Origin: Planctomycetaceae bacterium
GTDB taxonomy: Bacteria > Planctomycetota > Planctomycetia > Pirellulales > PALSA-1355
Assembly (NCBI GenBank): GCA_003153375.1
Contig: PLYM01000103.1
Location: 50,736 to 114,735, forward strand
Direction: 5' to 3'
Length of the DNA: 64,000 bases
The notes beneath the pieces were generated by a model. That model worked only from the letters and a program-made list of their open reading frames with translations, had not been told where the DNA came from and made no database searches. Shown piece by piece: positions 36,989 to 45,117 of the stretch (its first letter is position 1; each line of letters opens with the position of its first letter). The translations under genes were made by a program, and so were the position numbers.

Positions 36989-39900
36989 TCACTCCTGCAG
37001 CATCGGTTTGGAGGGAGCCGGTGATTTTCGCGAGGCGGGAGGCGCTGGGTTCCGCCAGCGGCCGGCCAGACGGCCCAGCGGCTTGAGCGAGATCAGGCCC
37101 AGCGTCCATTGGCTCGCGCCGCGCAGCACGCGGGAGGCAAACAACGGCGTGCCGCCCAGCCAGTCGATGGTGAAGAAAAAAATGGGCGTCAGAAAAACGC
37201 CAAACAGCGTGACGCCCAACATGCCGCTGAACACGGCGGTGCCTAGCGTGCGCCGCATTTCGGCGCCGGCGCCCTGCGCCAGCAGCAACGGTACGGCGCC
37301 GAGAATGAAGGCGAACGAGGTCATCACGATCGGCCGCAGTCGCAAACGACAGGCTTCGAGCGTTGCCTGGCGGCGCGATTCGCCGGCTTCGCGTTTCATT
37401 TTGGCGAACTCGACGATCAGAATCGCGTTCTTGCTGGCCAGGCCCACCAGCACGACGAAGCCGATTTGCGTGAAGATGTTGATGTCCATCGAGGCCAGGT
37501 TGACGCCGGTGATGGCGCTCAGCAGGCACATCGGCACCACCAGAATCACGGCCAAGGGCAGCGACCAGCTTTCGTACTGAGCCGCGAGCACGAGAAAGAC
37601 CATCACGACGGCGAAGGCGAAAATGATCATCGCCGTGTTGCCGGCCATCAGTTCCAGATAGGCCATTTCGGTCCACTCGAACGCCATCGACTGCGGCAAG
37701 TCGGCATCGGCCAGCCGCTGCATGAGATCGAGCGCGTCGCGCGAGCTGACGCCCGGCTTGGCCGCGCCGGTGATCGACGCCGCGGGATACATGTTGTAGC
37801 GTGTCAGCACCAGTGGGCCGTTGACCTCACGAATCGTGGCCAGCGATCCCAAGGGCACCATCGTGCCTTCGGAGTTGCGCACCTTGAGCTTGGGAATATC
37901 CTCGACCTGGTCGCGATATGCCTGCTGGGCCTGAACGATCACCTGCCAGGTGCGGCCGAACAGATTGAAATCGTTGACGTACAGCGAGCCCTGATAGATC
38001 TGCAGCGTGTCGGCAAAGTCGCGGAGGCTGACCCCCTTTTCCATGCACTCGCGCAGATCGGGGTCGACCGTCAGCATCGGCACGTTGGCGCGAAAGGGGG
38101 CGAACAGGTTGGCCAACTGCGGTTGCGCGTTGCCCGCCCGCACCAGGTTTTCGGCCTGGCTTTGCAGGGTCTTCAGCCCCACGTCGCCGCGGTCCTCGAC
38201 CATCAGCGTAAAACCGCCGGCGCGACCCACACCGCGCACCGGCGGCGGGGGGAACACCTGCACCATGGCTTCGTGAATGGGCTTGAAGTCCTCGTTCAGC
38301 CGCGCGACGATGCTCGGGCTGGAAAGGCTCGGATCGCGCCGCTTGTCGTAGTCGTCAAGACCGATGAACAGCGAACCGAAATTCGAACCGAGGGCATTCA
38401 GCGCGAACGATTGGCCGGTGACGCCCGTGACGTGCTTGATGCCCGGCACGGCGGCGGCGATTTTTTCGATCTTGCGCAGCAGGGTCGACGTTCGCTCGTC
38501 GGAAGCCGAGTCGGGCAGTTGCACGTTGATCAGCAGGTAGCCCATATCCTGAGCGGGAATGAATCCCTTGGGCGTGTTGAGGAACTGTTGATACGTGAGC
38601 CCGAGCAGCCCACCGTAGACGATAAACACCAGCACGCTCACGTAGAGCAACTTGCCGATGGTCCAGGTATAGATGCTGCCGACCAGCTCGAAGCCGCGAT
38701 TGAACACCCAGAATGCCCAGTGCAGTAGCCGGTTGATGGGCCACGCCAGGACGGCGCCGCACGCGGCGCCAGCGATCAGGGCCGACCAGGGCAGCGTTTC
38801 GACCAGCCAGTTGGTCGGAGCAATCCAGGCGGTAAAGAAGTCACCCAACCGTGCCCATCCCAACCAACCGCCGGCGGCGACAAAGGCGACCCAAGGCAGG
38901 GGCGGAGCCGGGCCGTCGCTTCGTGGGCGCAGCAGCAGCGCGGTCAGCGCGGGACTGAGCGTCAGCGAGTTGAACGTCGAAATGATCGTGGAAACGGAAA
39001 TGGTCAGGGCGAATTGGCGGAAGAATTGCCCCGTGATGCCGCTGATAAACGCGCAGGGCACGAACACGGCGCTGAGCACGAGGCCCACGGCGATCACCGG
39101 GCCCGAGACCTGCTTCATGGCCAGGATCGTGGCATCGCGCGGCGCCAGGCCGTTTTCTATGTGATGTTCGACGGCCTCGACCACTACGATCGCGTCGTCG
39201 ACCACGATGCCAATCGCCAGCACCAGCCCGAACAGGGTGAGATTGTTGAGGCTGAACCCGAACACAGCCATGGCCGCGAAGGTGCCGACGATGGCCACGG
39301 GCACCGCGACCAATGGAATGATCGAGGATCGCCAGTTCTGCAGGAACACGAGCACGACGAGCGCCACCAGGATCACGGCGTCGCGCAGGGCTTTGAAAAC
39401 TTCCTTGATCGATTCGCTGGTATAGGGCGTGGTGTCGAAGTTGATCTCCCAGGCCAGACCCTCGGGAAAATCCTTGGCCAGGTCGTTCATCTTGGCCAGG
39501 ATCGCCTCGTGCGTGTCCAAGGCGTTGGCGTCGGGCAGTTGGAAAATCGGCATGAACACGGTCGGCCGGCCGTCGAACACCACGCTCAGGTCCTCGTTCT
39601 TGGCCCCCAGTTCCACGGTGCCGATGTCCTTGATGCGGACCAGGCGTCCGTCGGGCAGGGCCTTGATGACGATGTCTTCGAACTGTTCGACGTTGTCGAG
39701 CCGGCCCAGGGTGGTGAGCGTGACCTCGAAGTCCTGGTTGTTTCGAATCGGCGAATTGCCCAGCACACCGGTGGCCACCTGCGCGTTTTGCTCGCGAATG
39801 GCTTGCACGACGTCGCTGGCCGCGATTCCGCGCCCGGCCATCTTCGACGGATTGACCCAAACGCGAATGCTATAGTCGCGCTGGCCCATCATCATGATGT

Positions 39901-40423
39901 CGCTGACGCCCGGCACGCGCGACAGCTCATCCTTGATGCGGGTGACCGCATAGTTGCTCAAATACAACTGGTCGTAGCGGGCGTCGGGCGAGATGATCGC
40001 GATGCCCATCAACACGTCAGGGGCCCGCTTTTTCACTAGCACGCCGGTTTGCTTGATGACGTCGGGCAGCTTGGGCGTCGCCAGGCTGACGCGGTTCTGC
40101 ACCAGCACCAGCGCCATGTTCAGGTCGACGCCATGCTTGAACGTTACCGTAAGGTTGTAGGAGCCGTCGTTGGTGCAGTTCGAAGCCATGTAGAGCATGC
40201 CTTCGACGCCGTTGACGTATTCCTCGATGGGCGCGGCCACCGAGCCGGCAACGTCGACCGCGCTGGCGCCCGGATAGGTGCAGCTCACCGAGATATTCGG
40301 CGGCGAAATCGGCGGAAACTGCGCCAAGGGGAGCATGAAGACCGAGATGCCGCCGGCCAGTGTGATCAGAATCGAGAGCACGCAAGCAAAGACGGGGCGA
40401 TCGATGAAGAATCGCGAGATCAC
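36989..40423 (-). CDS. RND multidrug efflux permease (HAE1/AcrB-like), first of a tandem pair
   Basis: 1144 residues from a GTG start giving (M)ISRFFIDRPVFACVLSILIT; the track's 40477 start adds 18 residues that do not fit. It is a paralogue of the downstream permease, with the same relay residues (GIVVDDAIVVVEAVEHH; GLASKNAILIVEFAKMK) and a comparable insertion (LPWVAFVAAGGWLGWARLGD, then LPWSALIAGAACGAVLAWPI). Ends four nt before the next permease start. With one adaptor and two permeases the layout recalls MdtABC, where two different RND proteins form a mixed trimer. Substrates unknown. Confidence 0.93.
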   Translation of the reverse strand: MISRFFIDRPVFACVLSILITLAGGISVFMLPLAQFPPISPPNISVSCTYPGASAVDVAGSVAAPIEEYVNGVEGMLYMASNCTNDGSYNLTVTFKHGVDLNMALVLVQNRVSLATPKLPDVIKQTGVLVKKRAPDVLMGIAIISPDARYDQLYLSNYAVTRIKDELSRVPGVSDIMMMGQRDYSIRVWVNPSKMAGRGIAASDVVQAIREQNAQVATGVLGNSPIRNNQDFEVTLTTLGRLDNVEQFEDIVIKALPDGRLVRIKDIGTVELGAKNEDLSVVFDGRPTVFMPIFQLPDANALDTHEAILAKMNDLAKDFPEGLAWEINFDTTPYTSESIKEVFKALRDAVILVALVVLVFLQNWRSSIIPLVAVPVAIVGTFAAMAVFGFSLNNLTLFGLVLAIGIVVDDAIVVVEAVEHHIENGLAPRDATILAMKQVSGPVIAVGLVLSAVFVPCAFISGITGQFFRQFALTISVSTIISTFNSLTLSPALTALLLRPRSDGPAPPLPWVAFVAAGGWLGWARLGDFFTAWIAPTNWLVETLPWSALIAGAACGAVLAWPINRLLHWAFWVFNRGFELVGSIYTWTIGKLLYVSVLVFIVYGGLLGLTYQQFLNTPKGFIPAQDMGYLLINVQLPDSASDERTSTLLRKIEKIAAAVPGIKHVTGVTGQSFALNALGSNFGSLFIGLDDYDKRRDPSLSSPSIVARLNEDFKPIHEAMVQVFPPPPVRGVGRAGGFTLMVEDRGDVGLKTLQSQAENLVRAGNAQPQLANLFAPFRANVPMLTVDPDLRECMEKGVSLRDFADTLQIYQGSLYVNDFNLFGRTWQVIVQAQQAYRDQVEDIPKLKVRNSEGTMVPLGSLATIREVNGPLVLTRYNMYPAASITGAAKPGVSSRDALDLMQRLADADLPQSMAFEWTEMAYLELMAGNTAMIIFAFAVVMVFLVLAAQYESWSLPLAVILVVPMCLLSAITGVNLASMDINIFTQIGFVVLVGLASKNAILIVEFAKMKREAGESRRQATLEACRLRLRPIVMTSFAFILGAVPLLLAQGAGAEMRRTLGTAVFSGMLGVTLFGVFLTPIFFFTIDWLGGTPLFASRVLRGASQWTLGLISLKPLGRLAGRWRNPAPPASRKSPAPSKPMLQE

Positions 40424-40477
40424 GGTCGCGGCACCTTGTGTTTCGATCCGGACACTGCGTCCGGACCGAGATCCCAA

Positions 40478-41698
40478 TCACTTCTGCGACATGCCGGCAC
40501 CGGACGTCGGCGCTCCAGCCATCGCCGCGCCCTGATCGCGCGCGGCATCGGCCGTCGGCTCGATCATGGGCTGCACGACGGCTCCCGGTCGAATGCGCTG
40601 CAAGCCGCTAACCACGATCCGCTCGTCGGGCTCGAGGCCCTTGAGGATCACGCGATGTCCTTGCTGTAGCTTGCCGATCTGCACGCGGCGATATTGAGCT
40701 TTGTTGTCCTGGTCGATCACGTAGAGGAATTTCTGGCCCTGGTCGGTCCCCAGGGCTTGTTCGGAGACCAGCAGCGCGCGGTAGGAGTTTCCGATGGGCA
40801 GGCGCACGCGCACGAACATGCCCGGCGAGAGCATGCGATCCGCGTTCTTGAAAATGCCGCGCAGTTGCAGGGTGCCACTGTTGGGATCGAGCCGGTTGTC
40901 GACGAAGTTGACGACCCCCTCGTGCGGAAATCCGTCCTCGTCGGCCAGTCCCATTCCGACCGGGATCGAAGTGGCCCGATCGCCCGAGAGGCGAATACGG
41001 CCTTCGTCGGCATAGCGACGCAGGCGAAGCATCGTGCGCTCGTCGACGTCGAAGTAGGCATAGATCGGATCCATCGAGACGACCGTGGTCAAAATCGTTT
41101 CGTCGGCCCGCACCAGGTTGCCCACGTCCAACTGCGTGCGGCTGACACGGCCGCTGATCGGTGCCCGCACCTTAGTGAAGCTGAGATTCAGCCTGGCCAT
41201 GTCGCGGTTGGCACGGGCCACCTCGACGGCCGATCGGGCCTCGTTGCGGTCGCCCGTCACGAGGTCGAACTGTTCCTGAGTGATGACTTTCTTGTCGACC
41301 GTTTTGGCCGCCCGTTGATAATCCAGGTCGATTCGCTTGAGGTGCGATTGAGCTTGCAGGAAGGCGGCTTCGGTGCGGGCCATTTCGGCTTCGTAGGGCC
41401 GCGGATCGATCTCGAACAGCACCGAGTTCTGCTCGACGTCCTGGCCTTCCTTCTCCGAGAAGTTGATCTTGGTGAGATACCCGGTGACGCGGGCCCGGAT
41501 GTCGATCGTCTTGGTGGCCACGGTGCGGCCGGTGAAGTCTTCGTAGTCGGTGATGTCGCCGGGCTGGGGAACTTCGACCAGCACCTTGGGCGCTTCGGGC
41601 GCCCCGGCGGCCGGTGCCGGCGGTTGCTGCGGCTTGATGCAGCCGGCAAAAGCCGCTGTCAGGCCGAACATCACGATCCACAAACTCCAACTTCGCAT
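40478..41698 (-). CDS. RND efflux periplasmic adaptor (membrane fusion protein, AcrA-like)
   Basis: A 406-residue lipoprotein adaptor. The lipobox reads LTAAFAGC, so it should be anchored to the inner membrane. Domain order follows AcrA: a lipoyl half (ARVTGYLTKINFSEKEGQDV), alpha-hairpin (AFLQAQSHLKRIDLDYQRA), second lipoyl half (FTKVRAPISGRVSRTQLDVG), beta-barrel (NRLDPNSGTLQLRGIFKN) and membrane-proximal domain. ATG 41698 is chosen because it begins the signal peptide; the track start 41761 does not. Located 54 nt before the first permease and 67 nt after tetR. Confidence 0.92.
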   Translation of the reverse strand: MRSWSLWIVMFGLTAAFAGCIKPQQPPAPAAGAPEAPKVLVEVPQPGDITDYEDFTGRTVATKTIDIRARVTGYLTKINFSEKEGQDVEQNSVLFEIDPRPYEAEMARTEAAFLQAQSHLKRIDLDYQRAAKTVDKKVITQEQFDLVTGDRNEARSAVEVARANRDMARLNLSFTKVRAPISGRVSRTQLDVGNLVRADETILTTVVSMDPIYAYFDVDERTMLRLRRYADEGRIRLSGDRATSIPVGMGLADEDGFPHEGVVNFVDNRLDPNSGTLQLRGIFKNADRMLSPGMFVRVRLPIGNSYRALLVSEQALGTDQGQKFLYVIDQDNKAQYRRVQIGKLQQGHRVILKGLEPDERIVVSGLQRIRPGAVVQPMIEPTADAARDQGAAMAGAPTSGAGMSQK

Positions 41699-41765
41699 AC
41701 GTTTCGTTCTCTGCTGGGCTCCCAGGCAAGAGCCGGCGCACGGCCGGTAGGTTCGGAGCACCTCG

Positions 41766-42416
41766 CTAGCTCGGGTTGTGTCGTTCGTGTTCGCCAGCAG
41801 TCAGAATGCCGTGGAAGGCAATGTCGAGGACGTCGCGAACCTGGACGTCGACCGACTTGGCCTGGCCGCTGAAGTAATTGGTAAAGATCGTTCCGTAGAG
41901 CAAGTTTCCGATCATGTCGGTGATGCGATCGATCGGCACGTCGCGCACGCGTCCCTCGGCGATCAGCCCTTGATAGATGTCGCGCCAGCGCTGCACGTTG
42001 GCCTGGCGATGCTCGATGAAAGTGGGCTTGGTGCGATCCTTGAACTGGGCCCGCTCCTGAATCAGCAACTCGACGAACTGCGGATTCTCGGCGAAAAAGG
42101 TCAAAAACTCGCGGACGCCGGTGGAGATCTTTTCGATCGGATCGACGACGTCGGCAATGCCGCGATCGATTCGCTCGCGCAGCATCCGCATCACGCGGTC
42201 GGCGGCGGCCAAAAACAGCTCGCGCTTGCTGGGAAAATAGCGGTAGACCGTTCCCTTGCCGACCCCAACGGTCTCGGCCAACAACTGGGTGTCGGTCTCC
42301 GAGTAGCCGTGCTTGGCAAACAGCAACGCGGCCTGAGTGAGAATTTCCTCTTTGCGGCTGGCCCAGAGGGCTTCGCCGCAGGCGCGTTTGGGCGATTTTT
42401 GCGTGTTTTCGGCCAT
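41766..42416 (-). CDS. TetR/AcrR family repressor of the RND operon
   Basis: A 216-residue regulator. The N-terminal HTH reads ILTQAALLFAKHGYSETDTQLLAETVGVGKGTVYRYFPSKRELF (TetR signature in pieces), with a ligand-binding helical domain behind it. First gene of the efflux operon; the adaptor begins 67 nt downstream. A perfect 18-bp palindromic operator lies 20 nt before its start, which fits autorepression and control of the whole operon. Track start 42578 is too long; ATG 42416 starts MAENTQKSPKRA. Confidence 0.9.
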   Translation of the reverse strand: MAENTQKSPKRACGEALWASRKEEILTQAALLFAKHGYSETDTQLLAETVGVGKGTVYRYFPSKRELFLAAADRVMRMLRERIDRGIADVVDPIEKISTGVREFLTFFAENPQFVELLIQERAQFKDRTKPTFIEHRQANVQRWRDIYQGLIAEGRVRDVPIDRITDMIGNLLYGTIFTNYFSGQAKSVDVQVRDVLDIAFHGILTAGEHERHNPS

Positions 42417-42436
42417 TTGAGGAATTGCCCAACTCC

Positions 42437-42454
42437 GGACTGACTGGTCAGTCC
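42437..42454. promoter_or_regulatory. Palindromic TetR-type operator
   Basis: GGACTGAC TG GTCAGTCC is a perfect inverted repeat with 8-bp arms and a 2-nt centre, 20 nt upstream of the tetR ATG. Size and TGAC/GTCA core fit TetR-family operators. The likely binder is the TetR protein encoded next to it. Confidence 0.75.
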
Positions 42455-42600
42455 ACATCTTACGAGGCCTCAGGAAGGCGGTCAAGCGGGGTTTGCGGCA
42501 TGTTGCTAGCAATTGCCGAGATTGCCGACATGCGCAGCGGAAGCCTGAATCCCGGCGGCTGAGGACGCACCACCACAAACGCGCTGACCTAATGGAAGAA

Positions 42601-43557
42601 CTACTTGGACGCGGGGCTCGTGTCCGTCTTGCCGAGCTTCTCGAGCAGGTAGGCCACGACCTTGGCCGACTGGCTGACGCGATCGGGCTCGTCGGCGTGC
42701 AGGACCAGCAGGCAAGGCACGTTCATCTGCTTGCACCGCTCGGCAATGGCGATCGAGTGCTTGGGGTGATGCACGAAGTCGCCCCGGTTCTGAGGGTCGT
42801 CGGCGGGCAGCGAACAGGCCACGGCCACGGCCGGGTCATCGGCCGAGATCAGGCCGAGCATGCTGCAATCCTTCATCGTGCGGTCCCCCGCGGGCGACGT
42901 CATGTCGGCTTCTGAGGCAAAACCATAGAAACTCAGCAGCTCACTTTCGCTGCGTTGGAATTTGTGGCCCACGACTCCCTCCCAGTCGCGCAGATCGTAG
43001 GATACCTGGCCATTGAGAGAGCCAGCCGCACGGAGCCGCGAGGACTCTCGCAGTACCGGGTCGTCGGACTTCGGATCAGCCAGGTCGTCGTGGAACGCCA
43101 GCCACAGGCTGGTGCCGGCGCCGGCCGAACCGCCGTAGGATGCGATTCGCTCGCGATCGATATTCCAGTCGCTCGCCTTGCTGCGAATGAACTGCACCGC
43201 GCGCGCCGCGTCGCGCAGGATGTCCTGAATCGGCGCGCTGTCGCGGAAGCGGTAATTGATCGACGCGAAGGAAACGCCCTGCTCGAGACAATGCTTGAGT
43301 TCAGGATTGCCGCGGACGCCTTTCTTATCGCCGTTCACGAAACCGCCGCCGTGGATGAAGATCAACAGCGGCGTCGGCCGATCGCTGGGGGCCTGCCAAA
43401 GATCGAGCACATTGCGCTCGTGCGGGCCGTAGGCCACGTTTTCGAACGTCGGCGCCGGTCGCCTGGCTTCGGCGCCCGCCGCCGGGGCCGATGTTGTGGC
43501 CACGACCAGCAGCCAAATCATCATCAAGCGAACGGCATAAGCTCGCAGGCGACGCAT
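42601..43557 (-). CDS. Exported alpha/beta-hydrolase (carboxylesterase, BD-FAE-like)
   Basis: A 318-residue hydrolase with a signal peptide (LMMIWLLVVATTSAPAAGA). The oxyanion-hole motif is LIFIHGGGFVNG and the nucleophile elbow is YGGSAGAG; the late PCLLVLHADEPD and HHPKHS give plausible Asp and His. This is the esterase/lipase group of planctomycetes, acting on esters of sugars or lipids outside the cytoplasm. ATG 43557 has a G-rich ribosome site. It lies 86 nt beyond the end of the condensation-like gene on the same strand, so it might belong to the lipid locus, though such esterases are common elsewhere. Confidence 0.8.
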   Translation of the reverse strand: MRRLRAYAVRLMMIWLLVVATTSAPAAGAEARRPAPTFENVAYGPHERNVLDLWQAPSDRPTPLLIFIHGGGFVNGDKKGVRGNPELKHCLEQGVSFASINYRFRDSAPIQDILRDAARAVQFIRSKASDWNIDRERIASYGGSAGAGTSLWLAFHDDLADPKSDDPVLRESSRLRAAGSLNGQVSYDLRDWEGVVGHKFQRSESELLSFYGFASEADMTSPAGDRTMKDCSMLGLISADDPAVAVACSLPADDPQNRGDFVHHPKHSIAIAERCKQMNVPCLLVLHADEPDRVSQSAKVVAYLLEKLGKTDTSPASK

Positions 43558-43643
43558 AAATCCCCCTCGAATGTTGACGGCGGCTGGAAGATTCCTGCGC
43601 TAATATATCAAACTTTTGGGGACCCTTGAGCCGAATCAAGGGC

Positions 43644-45050
43644 TCACTTCACGCTGTCGGCCGTCGCGGCCAATTGGGCCAGATAGGCATCTAATAGCCG
43701 CCGAGCGTCGTCCGACGAGCAGGTTCGCGGATCACAGCGCAGGCTGATCGTGATCGCGCGGTCGCTGCTCATGACAGCGAAGGCTGCGTGCGTATGAGGT
43801 CGCAGCGGCGGGCTGGCCGTGATTCCGGTCAAGATAAGGTTGCCGGCCAGCAGGCCCTGTTCCGAACGCGGAAATTGAGTCAGGAATCGGCGCGTCGGAT
43901 AGCCCAAATTCGACAACACGGCGGTGGCAAAGCACAGGCGACGCTTCAACAGCCAAGGCAGAATGCCCAGCGATTGCAGTGAAAACAGGCCGCCGATGAA
44001 ATAAAGCGACAACAGTCCGCGTTTGACCCCTTCGGTTTCAACACGAATTGAATGCAGCAGTTTCTGGGGCGAATCGCACAATTTCGCCTGCCGAGTCACG
44101 AAGGCGAAACTCATCACGTTGGCCGCTGGCATCCGGCCATCGTCGAGGCCGCGGAGGTTTTGAGGCATGAGAATTCGCAGTCGGCGGCGTCGCGTTGTGC
44201 CATCACGTTCCGTGTTCCAACGCCTGAGCGTGAGAAACAAGTCGCGCATCAGGACGTCGTTGGTCGTGCCGCCTGCCTGCACGGCCGCGCGGCGTAGACC
44301 GGCGGTCACCTGTTCGGAACACGTCGCGGTGATAAACCCCGGACCGTTGATCGGCGCCGGACCACCGCCTGGCAACTCCACGTTCACCGTCGAGGCTCCG
44401 GCCGCCAACGGCATGGGGCGCTGCAGCAAAAATCGCTCACCTTCGAACATCCCGATAAGCGCGTCGCGCACCTGTTGCCAAAACGTGCGGCCCACGATGC
44501 CAATTTCGCCACGATGCAATAGCCGTTCGGGCTCGAGGGGGCGGGGCTCAACCGGCTGCCCGCCGGGCACTGCGGCGGCATAGGCCGCCAGGAGGTCCTC
44601 GACAAACCCGAAGCAGCCCAGGCCGTCGGCGCAGGCATGGTGGAACTGGAGGAGGATCTTTGATCGATCCTCGGTCTGACGCACCCAGATTCGAAAACCC
44701 GGCTCGGTTGTCAGATCGAAGTGCCTCGCATAGGCGTCGCCCAGCGGCGCATCCAGGCCCACCCAGTACACCGCCGGGCCTTTGCCGCTCGGCACCCAGG
44801 CGAGTGCCCCGCTCTCTTTCCGGTCGATACGACAGGTCAGCAACGGATTGCGAGCCAACGCCCAGCATACGGCTTGTTGGAACGTAGCCGGATCAAGTCG
44901 CCCCTGCAACTCGACCTCCACCTCCGCGTGCATGGGATAGTCGGGGCGGCTGTCCAAGACCAAAAACGACTCAAGAATCGTCAACGGCAAGGGAAAGACC
45001 GAGTCGAAGGAAGCAATCGAAGGCAAGGGCTGCGCCGCGACGACCGACAT
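43644..45050 (-). CDS. HHxxxDG condensation-fold acyltransferase (paralogue 1)
   Basis: A 468-residue protein of the condensation/PapA/wax-ester-synthase superfamily. The catalytic motif HHACADG sits at residues 137-143. The opening region VLDSRPDYPMHAEVEVELQG matches the same part of its paralogue at 47056 (NRPDYP). In the family this fold joins an acyl thioester or acyl-CoA to an alcohol or amine. No carrier domain is attached. The track ORF starts at 45134, overlapping the reductase gene; ATG 45050 has a strong GGAGGGA at 9 nt. It follows the reductase-SCP2 gene (45118-46614) by 67 nt and is likely co-transcribed. Proposed role: esterifying the chain made by the giant synthase. Confidence 0.75.
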   Translation of the reverse strand: MSVVAAQPLPSIASFDSVFPLPLTILESFLVLDSRPDYPMHAEVEVELQGRLDPATFQQAVCWALARNPLLTCRIDRKESGALAWVPSGKGPAVYWVGLDAPLGDAYARHFDLTTEPGFRIWVRQTEDRSKILLQFHHACADGLGCFGFVEDLLAAYAAAVPGGQPVEPRPLEPERLLHRGEIGIVGRTFWQQVRDALIGMFEGERFLLQRPMPLAAGASTVNVELPGGGPAPINGPGFITATCSEQVTAGLRRAAVQAGGTTNDVLMRDLFLTLRRWNTERDGTTRRRRLRILMPQNLRGLDDGRMPAANVMSFAFVTRQAKLCDSPQKLLHSIRVETEGVKRGLLSLYFIGGLFSLQSLGILPWLLKRRLCFATAVLSNLGYPTRRFLTQFPRSEQGLLAGNLILTGITASPPLRPHTHAAFAVMSSDRAITISLRCDPRTCSSDDARRLLDAYLAQLAATADSVK

Positions 45051-45117
45051 CTCGCTTTCTCCCTCCGATTCGGACTCGAAATCCACAGGACGGGCAGTTA
45101 ATGAACCCGCGGCGTCC

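Noticed and set aside
33598-37086. Long plus-strand ORFs of 566 and 503 aa opposite the RND permeases
   Set aside because: They run antisense to well-supported RND genes and are rich in His, Gln, Asp and Arg, typical of antisense frames in GC-rich genes.
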